Assembly: GCA_903830985.1 (NCBI GenBank)
Contig: CAIKVZ010000189.1
Coordinates: forward strand, 1 to 64,000
Direction: 5' to 3'
From: an uncultured beta proteobacterium
Lineage (GTDB): Bacteria > Pseudomonadota > Gammaproteobacteria > Burkholderiales > Burkholderiaceae_C
Length of the DNA stretch: 64,000 nt
Under the pieces are notes generated by a model, which searched no databases, was not told the DNA's origin, and was given only the letters and a program-made list of their open reading frames with translations. Position numbers and translations under genes: made by a program. Below are positions 56,841-64,000 of this stretch, one piece after another. The first letter of the stretch is position 1. Each line of letters begins with the position of its first letter.

Positions 56841-59657
56841 TTACTGCGCCGTCAGGCGCTCATCCCGACCTGTCTGGGCCCAACTCGGATCGGGCACAAA
56901 CTGCGCGCTCCAGGCCAGCACCTGATCGGCCGGCATGGGCCGTGCGATGCCATAGCCTTGCGCCACTTCGCAGCCCAGGCTCAACAGCAGCACGCCGTGC
57001 GCGGCACTCTCCACGCCCTCGGCCACCAGCGCGCGCTTGAACACCTGGCCCAGGCCGATGACACCCTTGACCAGGGCCAGGTCTTCCTGGTCGAGCAGGA
57101 TGTCGCGCACGAAGGACTGGTCAATCTTCAAAGTGTCCACTGGCAGGCGCTTCAGGTAGGTGAGCGACGAGTAGCCGGTGCCGAAGTCGTCCAGCGCAAA
57201 GCGCACGCCGAGTTCGCGTTGGCAGTCGGCGATGAGCTGCCCCACGTGCAGCACGTCGCCCAGGGCGGCCGACTCGACAATTTCCAGTTCCAGCAGTCGG
57301 GCCGGCACCACCGGATGGCGCGCCAGCAGCGCCTTGAGCCTGGCCAAAAAGTCCGGATGCTGGAAATGCCGCGGCGCAATGTTCACACTCACCGGCCAGG
57401 CATGTCCCGCTGCAGACCATCGACCGATCTGGTGCAGGGTCGCGTGCATCACCCAGTCGCCGATATCGACCATCAGCTTGGAGTGCTCGACCAGCGGCAA
57501 AAATTCCATCGGTGGCAACAGCCCGCGCTCCGGATGCTGCCAGCGGATCAGCGCCTCCATGCCTACCACCTCACCGCTGCGCATGTTTACCTTGGGCTGG
57601 TAGTAAAGGCGCATCTCACCGTTGTCCAGGGCCTGCTGCACGCGCTGCGCCAGTTGCCGGTAGTTCTGCCCCTGCTGCTCCTGCGCCACGTTGAACATCT
57701 CGAAGCGACTGCGCCCGGCCTGCTTGGCCTCGAACATGGCCAGATCGGCGTGGCGCAGCAGAGTGTCAGGGTCCGCTTCGTCCAATGGATACACGGTCAC
57801 GCCGATGCTGGCCGAAATGTGGATGGGCTCCTGCGCCAGCAGGTAAGGCGCGTTGATCGCCGCCTGGATGCGCTGCAACATCAACTCGATCTCCGAAGTA
57901 TCTTTCAGGTCACCCAAAAGCAGCACGAATTCGTCGCCGCCGAGGCGCGCCACGGTGTCTTCGCCCCGCACGCTGCGGTTCAGACGCGCGGCCACCTCGA
58001 GCAACAGTTTGTCCCCCATGGCGTGGCCATAGGCGTCATTCACCGGCTTGAAACCATCCAGGTCGAGCATGCACACGGCCAGCAGACACTGCTGGCGCAA
58101 GGTGCTGGCCGTGGCGCGGGCAAAGCGGTCGGTGAGCAGCACGCGGTTGGGCAGACCGGTGAGCGCATCGTGCCCGGCCTGCCAGCTCACAGCCTCCATG
58201 CGCTGCTGGCGCTCGGTGATGTCGCGCGCCAGCAGAATGAAGCGCGCCTCCTGCCCGGGTTGCACCGTCTTGCGCGCCACCGACAGTTCGAACCAGACCC
58301 GACCCTGCGGCCACTCCAGCGCGTACTGATGCCCTTCAGAGTGGCCCGTGGCGTTGGCTTCAAGCAAGGCCAACTGACACACCTGGGCCGCATCGTGCGG
58401 CAAGAACTCGAGCAGGCTCTGACCCACGTAATCGGGAGCCGGCTCTTCTGCGTCCTCGTCCTTATGACTGTGGTGGCTCAACACCCGGCCATCCAGTGCC
58501 ACTTCGAACAGCAGATCGGGTATGGCGTCGAGCGTGGCCTGCAACTGGTTTTGCGCGTCCGCCACCGCCAACTCCTGCGCCAGGCGTTCGCTGATGTCGC
58601 GCCACAGAATGTGGTAGATCAACTGGCCCTTGACGCGTATCGGCGTCAAGGTCACCTCCACCGGCATGGGCGTGGCGTTGCTGCGCAGCAGCACCCAGTC
58701 AAAGCGTTGGTAACCCAGTTCCAGTGCCGCAGCCTTGAATTCGCTGATTTTCTCCAGCGAACTGCGTCCATCGGGCTGAAATTCAAGCGAAATATCGGTC
58801 AGTTTGCGGCGCACCAAGTCCTCTTTGGCGGCATAGCCCGCTTGGGCCAGCGTGGCCGCGTTGCAGTCGATCACCACCCCACCCTGCACCAGCAGCATCG
58901 GATCGTGGGCGTTTTCGAACAAGGCCCGCGACTTGGCCTCGCTGTCCTGCAGCGACTGCAACAGGCGCCCGAGTTCGTCGCCCATGGCATTGAACGCGCT
59001 TGCCACGGCACGGAATTCAGGCGCACTGCGCGGCACGACGCGCACCGCCAGATCGCCCTGCTGAAACCGCTCCGCCGCCTGCACCAGCTCGCGCATCGTC
59101 GCCAGACTGGTGCGCAGCACGATGCCGGCCCACAGCAGCATCAACAAGACCAGACTGCCCATCACCGGTACCTGCTCGACGGTACGCCGCCACAGCTTGT
59201 TCAGCACCGGAACCGGCGTGGTGCGAAGCGTCAACTCGCCGATGCCGGCGTCATCGGTCTGCACGAGGGTCCGATTCTCCAGCGGCACCAGTCCGACACG
59301 TCGGACAAACCAGTCGGGGGCGTCGAGCGCCAGCGGCACCCCGTCCTGCGCCGTCACTGTGTGGCCCTGCACCTGCCAACGAATCAGATCAACATTGGCA
59401 CGCGCGTTCACCATCACCTGCATCACGCCTTGCAGGAAAACGCGCTCCTGCGGCCCGCTGTGACTGCGCAGCACCAGAGCGAGCACCTCGCGCGCCTCGA
59501 CCAGTTCCTCGCGATAGCGGGTCTGTGCCTCGGTCCGCTCCACGGACACCAGATACCAGCTTCGGGCGCCGAAGCCGCACAAAAGCAGCAGCACAAAGGC
59601 GCCCAGGAGCCGGGCGCCCAAGCCAGTGCGTTGCCAGATGCCTCGCAGTGTGGACAT
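56841..59657 (-). CDS. Diguanylate cyclase/phosphodiesterase (TM, HAMP, PAS x2, GGDEF, EAL)
   Basis: HAMP-like linker; PAS segments; ARLGGDEFVLLLGD; GMEALIRWQHPERG; DDFGTGYSSL. Confidence 0.94.
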   Translation of the reverse strand: MSTLRGIWQRTGLGARLLGAFVLLLLCGFGARSWYLVSVERTEAQTRYREELVEAREVLALVLRSHSGPQERVFLQGVMQVMVNARANVDLIRWQVQGHTVTAQDGVPLALDAPDWFVRRVGLVPLENRTLVQTDDAGIGELTLRTTPVPVLNKLWRRTVEQVPVMGSLVLLMLLWAGIVLRTSLATMRELVQAAERFQQGDLAVRVVPRSAPEFRAVASAFNAMGDELGRLLQSLQDSEAKSRALFENAHDPMLLVQGGVVIDCNAATLAQAGYAAKEDLVRRKLTDISLEFQPDGRSSLEKISEFKAAALELGYQRFDWVLLRSNATPMPVEVTLTPIRVKGQLIYHILWRDISERLAQELAVADAQNQLQATLDAIPDLLFEVALDGRVLSHHSHKDEDAEEPAPDYVGQSLLEFLPHDAAQVCQLALLEANATGHSEGHQYALEWPQGRVWFELSVARKTVQPGQEARFILLARDITERQQRMEAVSWQAGHDALTGLPNRVLLTDRFARATASTLRQQCLLAVCMLDLDGFKPVNDAYGHAMGDKLLLEVAARLNRSVRGEDTVARLGGDEFVLLLGDLKDTSEIELMLQRIQAAINAPYLLAQEPIHISASIGVTVYPLDEADPDTLLRHADLAMFEAKQAGRSRFEMFNVAQEQQGQNYRQLAQRVQQALDNGEMRLYYQPKVNMRSGEVVGMEALIRWQHPERGLLPPMEFLPLVEHSKLMVDIGDWVMHATLHQIGRWSAAGHAWPVSVNIAPRHFQHPDFLARLKALLARHPVVPARLLELEIVESAALGDVLHVGQLIADCQRELGVRFALDDFGTGYSSLTYLKRLPVDTLKIDQSFVRDILLDQEDLALVKGVIGLGQVFKRALVAEGVESAAHGVLLLSLGCEVAQGYGIARPMPADQVLAWSAQFVPDPSWAQTGRDERLTAQ

Positions 59658-59694
59658 CATGGGACGCGGCCCCGGTGGAGGCATGGCTGAGGTA

Positions 59695-60426
59695 TCAAGG
59701 GCGCAACACTCCACTGTCCAGATGCAGGCACCGGTCGCAGCGCGCCGCCAACGCCTCATCGTGCGTCACCAGTACAAAGGCCGTGCCGTGGTTGCGCGCC
59801 AGCTGCAGCATCAACTCAAACACACCGTTGGCCGCAGCCCGGTCCAGGTTGCCGGTGGGCTCATCGGCCAGCACGCAGGCCGGTTGCGTCACCAGCGCGC
59901 GCGCGATCGCCACGCGCTGGCGCTCGCCGCCCGAGAGCTCGGCCGGACGGTGCTGCAGGCGTTCCTGCAAGCCCACGGCGACCAGCATCTTCTGCGCCAC
60001 GCGGGCGCTGTCGGCGTGCGACTGGCGCCGGATCCACAGCGGCATGGCGACGTTGTCCAGCGCGCTGAACTCGGGCAACAGGTGATGGAACTGGTAGACA
60101 AAGCCCAGGTAGCGGTTGCGCAACACGCCTTGCTGCGCCGCGCTGCACTGCGCCAGGTTCTGCCCGTTGAGCAGCACCGTGCCGCCGCTGGGAGCGTCGA
60201 GCGCGCCCAGCAAATGCAGCAGCGTGCTCTTGCCCGAGCCCGAGGCGCCGACGATGGCCAGGGTCTCGCCGGCGCGCACGCTCAGGTCCACGCCCTGCAG
60301 CACCGTCACATCGAGCCGGCCTTCGGTGAAGCGCTTGGTCAGGCCCGTGGCCTGCAGCACCACCGCACCGGTCACGCAAGCATCGGCGCCAGATGCCTGC
60401 GAGGCACCCAAAGCGGTATTACTCAT
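59695..60426 (-). CDS. lolD: Lipoprotein-releasing ABC transporter ATP-binding protein
   Basis: [43 protein letters not shown]; adjacent to LolC/E-like permease; start ATG 60426. Confidence 0.93.
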   Translation of the reverse strand: MSNTALGASQASGADACVTGAVVLQATGLTKRFTEGRLDVTVLQGVDLSVRAGETLAIVGASGSGKSTLLHLLGALDAPSGGTVLLNGQNLAQCSAAQQGVLRNRYLGFVYQFHHLLPEFSALDNVAMPLWIRRQSHADSARVAQKMLVAVGLQERLQHRPAELSGGERQRVAIARALVTQPACVLADEPTGNLDRAAANGVFELMLQLARNHGTAFVLVTHDEALAARCDRCLHLDSGVLRP

Positions 60427-61675
60427 AGCGCAGCGCCTCCGCCGGATTGACCCGGCTGGCGCGCCAGCTCGGGTACAGGGTGGCGACAAAGGCCAGGGCC
60501 AGGGAAATCAGCGCCACGGGCAGGATGTCGGCCTGGCGCGGGTCGCTGGGCATGCTGCTGATGAGGTAGATGTCCTTGGGCAGAAAGCTGGCGTGCAGCA
60601 GTTGCTCGATGGCCGGCACGATGACGTCGATGTTCAGCGCCACGCCCAGGCCCAGCACCAGTCCGGCGAGCGTGCCGATCACGCCCACCAGCGCGCCTTG
60701 CAGTACGAAGATGCCCATGATGCTGGCCGGGCTGGCGCCCAGGGTGCGCAGGATGGCGATGTCGGCGCGCTTGTCGGTCACCGTCATCACCAAGGTGCTC
60801 ACCAGGTTGAAGGCAGCCACGGCCACGATCAGTGTGAGGATGATGAACATCATGCGTTTTTCCAGCTGCACGGCGGCAAACCAGGTGCGATTCTGCCGCG
60901 TCCAGTCGCGCACCAGCAACCGGTCGCTCAGGCTGTTGCTCAGCTGCTGCGCCACGGCACGCGCCTCGTGCAGGTCCTTGAGCCGCAGGCGCACACCGGT
61001 CGGTCCTTCCAGGCGGAAGATGCGCTGCGCGTCGCTGATGTGCATCAGCGCCAGCGTGGAGTCGTACTCAAAGTGACCGGAATCGAAGGTACCCACCACG
61101 TTCACCGAGACAAAGCGCGGCAACACGCCCGCCGGCGTGACCTGGCCACCCGGCAGCACCAGCGTGAGCTTGTCGCCCTCGCGCACGCCCAGGGAGCGCG
61201 CCAGTTCCGCGCCCAGCACCACGCCGCGCTCGCCGGCCACCAGGCGAAGGCGTTGCTTGTCCTTCAACGCTGCCACCAGATCCGTGACCTCGTTCTCGTG
61301 CTCCGGGTCGATGCCGCGCACGATCGCGCCTTTCATCTCGTCGCCGCGCGCCAGCAGCGCCTGGGTTGCGACAAAGGGCGCAGCGCCCACCACGTTCGGA
61401 TTCGCGCGCACTTCGCGCAGCGTGCGCGCCACGTCGGGCAGAGCCTGGCCGTCGGTGGTGAAGATTTCGATGTGCGAGACCACGCTCAGCATGCGGTCCG
61501 TCACCTCCTTCTGGAAGCCGTTCATCACGCTGAGCACGATGATGAGCGCGCCCACACCCAGCGCAATGCCCAGCATGGAGACCCCGGAAATGAAGGAAAT
61601 GAAACCGTTGCGCCGTGTCGCGCGGCCGGCGCGGGTGTAGCGCCAGCCAAGGAGGAGTTCGTAAGGAAGCTGCAT
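60419..61675 (-). CDS. lolC: Lipoprotein-releasing ABC transporter permease (LolC/LolE)
   Basis: [60 protein letters not shown] 61675. Confidence 0.93.
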   Translation of the reverse strand: MQLPYELLLGWRYTRAGRATRRNGFISFISGVSMLGIALGVGALIIVLSVMNGFQKEVTDRMLSVVSHIEIFTTDGQALPDVARTLREVRANPNVVGAAPFVATQALLARGDEMKGAIVRGIDPEHENEVTDLVAALKDKQRLRLVAGERGVVLGAELARSLGVREGDKLTLVLPGGQVTPAGVLPRFVSVNVVGTFDSGHFEYDSTLALMHISDAQRIFRLEGPTGVRLRLKDLHEARAVAQQLSNSLSDRLLVRDWTRQNRTWFAAVQLEKRMMFIILTLIVAVAAFNLVSTLVMTVTDKRADIAILRTLGASPASIMGIFVLQGALVGVIGTLAGLVLGLGVALNIDVIVPAIEQLLHASFLPKDIYLISSMPSDPRQADILPVALISLALAFVATLYPSWRASRVNPAEALRYE

Positions 61676-61718
61676 AGGTGAGTGGGGCGATTGTGGCATC
61701 CCGCACAATCGACACTCC

Positions 61719-62642
61719 ATGCACCTGTTGATCCCCTTTGCCGCCTCTCCCAGCGCAGGCGCGCGCGACGCGCTCGCCCAACTGCCACTGCCCCAGCTAA
61801 CTCGACTGCTGAGGCAGCTCACGCAGGTCCGCGCCGACACCGGAATGCCCGCCAGCCGCTCGCCACCGCACGAGCGCGCGCTGGCGCACGCATTGGGCCT
61901 GCCGCTGGTTGACGGCATGATCCCCTGGGCCGCCTGGCAGCACCAGAGCGATGCGGTCTGCGCCTGGATCAGCCTGTGCCACTGGCAGGCACGCGTGGGC
62001 CGCATCACCCTGAGCGACCCGCAATCACTGCAGGTCACGTTGGCCGAGTCCAGCACGCTGCTGGACGCCATGCAGCCCTATTTCGCGGAGGACGGGATCA
62101 CGCTGAGCGAGCACAGCCCCGGTCTGTGGCTGGCGCAAGGCGAGCCGCTGCGCGGCTTGGCCTGCACCGCGCTGGACCGGGTGATTGGCCGGCGCATCGA
62201 GGACTGGATGCCCGAGGGCCCGACGGCGCCGCTGGCGCACCGCCTGCAAAACGAAATGCAGATGCTGCTCTACACGCACCCGGTGAACGACGCGCGCACT
62301 GAGCAGGGGCTGCTGCCCATCAACTCCTTCTGGCTGCACGGCGCCGGCGCTGTTCCCGCCGATTTTCGCGCGCCGGCCTTAGAGGCGCCCCTGATGCCAC
62401 TGACGCTGCGCGAGGCCGCCGTGCGCGAAGACTGGGCCGCCTGGGGCCAGGCCTGGCAGGCGCTGGACGGCGGGCCGGTGGCCCAGGCGCTGGCGCTCGC
62501 CGAGCAGGGCCAGCCGGTGACGCTCACCCTGTGCGGCGAGAGCAACGCGCTGCGCTTCGAACGCTTGCCGCGCAGCCTGCTGCAACGCCTCACCCAACAC
62601 TTTTCTCAAACCTCCATGTCCAACCTGTTGAGTCAGCTATGA
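61719..62642 (+). CDS. Conserved hypothetical, phosphoglycerate-mutase-annotated regulatory family in Burkholderiales
   Basis: MHLLIPFAASPSAGARDALAQLPLPQLTRLLRQL ... NEMQMLLYTHPVNDARTEQGLLPINSFWLHGAG. Confidence 0.7.
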   Translation: MHLLIPFAASPSAGARDALAQLPLPQLTRLLRQLTQVRADTGMPASRSPPHERALAHALGLPLVDGMIPWAAWQHQSDAVCAWISLCHWQARVGRITLSDPQSLQVTLAESSTLLDAMQPYFAEDGITLSEHSPGLWLAQGEPLRGLACTALDRVIGRRIEDWMPEGPTAPLAHRLQNEMQMLLYTHPVNDARTEQGLLPINSFWLHGAGAVPADFRAPALEAPLMPLTLREAAVREDWAAWGQAWQALDGGPVAQALALAEQGQPVTLTLCGESNALRFERLPRSLLQRLTQHFSQTSMSNLLSQL

Positions 62643-64000
62643 AGATCGCTGTGCGCGACATCCCCCCTCGCGCCGTCTGGGCGCTGGAGCAAGCCGGCGT
62701 TCATCCCCTGCTGGCTCGCCTGTATGCGGCCCGCGGCGTAAGCAGCAAGGACGAACTTGACGATAGCCTGAACCGCCTGCTGCCGCCCTCCAGCCTCAAG
62801 GGCGCAGCGCAGGCCGCCGTACTGCTGGCCGACGCGATGGAGCAGAACCTGCGCATCTGCATCGTCGCCGACTACGACTGCGATGGCGCCGCCGCCTGCG
62901 CCGTCGGCGTACGGGGACTGCGCCTGCTGGGCGCACAGCAGGTCAGCTACATCGTGCCGGACCGCGTGGTCGACGGCTATGGCCTGACGCCGACGATCGC
63001 GCAACGCGTCAAGGACAGCGGCGCCGAGTTGCTGGTGACGGTGGACAACGGCATCGCCAGCATGGCCGGCGTGGCCGCGGCCAACGCCCTGGGCCTGCAG
63101 GTGCTGGTGACGGACCATCACCTGCCTGCACTGATTGACGGCCAGGTGCAACTGCCCGCGGCGCAGGTCATCGTGAACCCGAATCAGCCCGACTGCGGCT
63201 TCGAGAGCAAAGCCATCGCCGGCGTGGGCGTGATGTTCTATGTGCTGCTGGCGCTGCGCGCCGAGCTGCGCACCCGCGGAAAGTTCGACGCCAGCAATCA
63301 ACCGAAGCTCGATGCCCTGCTGCCACTGGTTGCCTTGGGCACGGTGGCCGACGTGGTGCGCCTTGACGCCAACAACCGGCGTCTCGTGGCGCAGGGTCTC
63401 AAGCGCGTGCGCGCCGGTCACCTGCCCGCAGGCATGGCGGCGCTGTTTCGCGTCACCTCGCGCAAGGCCACAGTCGCCACCACCTTTGACTTCGGTTTTG
63501 CCCTGGGGCCGCGCATCAACGCGGCCGGGCGCCTGTCCGACATGACGCTGGGCATTGAATGCCTGCTCACCGACGACGCGGGCCGTGCCGACGAACTGGC
63601 CGGCGCGCTCGACGGCATCAACCGCGAACGCCGTGACATCGAAGGCGGGATGCGCGAGCAGGCCTTTGCCATCGTCGAGTCGCTGTTTGACGAGGGCGAG
63701 GAGCCGCCACCGGCCATCTGCGTCTTCGACCCCGATTTTCACGAAGGCGTGGTCGGCATCGTGGCCTCGCGCATCAAGGACAAGCTGCACCGACCGAGCT
63801 TCGTCTTTGCCGCCAGCCAGGCGCCGGGGCGCGAGCACGAACTCAAGGGTTCGGGGCGCTCCATTGCCGGTTTTCACCTGCGCGACGCGCTCGACCTGAT
63901 GGCCAAGCGCCACCCCGGCATGCTGGCGCGCTTTGGCGGCCATGCCATGGCGGCGGGCTGCACCATTGCCGAAGAGCACCTGGACCTGTTCGAGCAGTCC
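62639..64000 (+). CDS. recJ: Single-stranded-DNA-specific exonuclease RecJ, truncated by window edge
   Basis: ATG overlaps the previous stop; RICIVADYDCDGAAACAV, TVDNGI, LVTDHHLP, FALGPRINAAGRLSDM; absent from the ORF track because no stop lies in the window. Confidence 0.95.
   Translation, partial: MKIAVRDIPPRAVWALEQAGVHPLLARLYAARGVSSKDELDDSLNRLLPPSSLKGAAQAAVLLADAMEQNLRICIVADYDCDGAAACAVGVRGLRLLGAQQVSYIVPDRVVDGYGLTPTIAQRVKDSGAELLVTVDNGIASMAGVAAANALGLQVLVTDHHLPALIDGQVQLPAAQVIVNPNQPDCGFESKAIAGVGVMFYVLLALRAELRTRGKFDASNQPKLDALLPLVALGTVADVVRLDANNRRLVAQGLKRVRAGHLPAGMAALFRVTSRKATVATTFDFGFALGPRINAAGRLSDMTLGIECLLTDDAGRADELAGALDGINRERRDIEGGMREQAFAIVESLFDEGEEPPPAICVFDPDFHEGVVGIVASRIKDKLHRPSFVFAASQAPGREHELKGSGRSIAGFHLRDALDLMAKRHPGMLARFGGHAMAAGCTIAEEHLDLFEQS

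Noticed and set aside
56958-59690. 910-aa plus-strand ORF antisense to the GGDEF/EAL gene
   Set aside because: Long open frame caused by high GC3; translation is His/Gln/Arg-rich with no recognisable domain, while the opposite strand has clear GGDEF/EAL motifs.
1-64000. tRNA/rRNA genes, transposases, integrases, toxin-antitoxin or restriction systems
   Set aside because: None recognised on reading both strands; absence is limited by not running tRNAscan or HMM searches.

Overview
The window is GC-rich bacterial chromosome. Protein content and gene order (hemC-hemD-hemX-hemY divergent from ppc, Bug/TctC binding protein, BKACE, GlmS/GlmU, DUF6279/DUF6502/DUF6622 families) suggest Burkholderiales, probably Comamonadaceae. 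It is densely coding: about 65 genes, no rRNA or tRNA recognised, no CRISPR array, and no intact transposase or prophage. Main blocks: (i) end of a branched-chain amino-acid ABC transporter, then a catabolic operon with a two-subunit Mo-hydroxylase; (ii) a second catabolic cluster (GlcG-like, NIPSNAP, Bug protein, SDR, GntR, BKACE); (iii) glmS with an unusual tandem hairpin array at its 3' end, an Lrp regulator, DUF882/L,D-transpeptidase/glmU; (iv) mixed housekeeping genes; (v) a tightly coupled five-gene Lol-like ABC cluster with a LolA-like protein and a predicted outer-membrane protein; (vi) panC, LytS/LytTR, SPOR protein, uppP, MsbA-like exporter, cheV; (vii) hemYXDC and a ppc gene split by one in-frame TAA; (viii) GGDEF/EAL protein, lolD/lolC(E), recJ. 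The most notable sequence-level observations are the three ~160 bp tandem repeats next to glmS that copy the glmS 3' end (the region that serves as attTn7 in other bacteria) and carry covarying hairpins, the interrupted ppc, and the Lol-like export cluster. All calls come from reading the sequence and translations; no database search was run.
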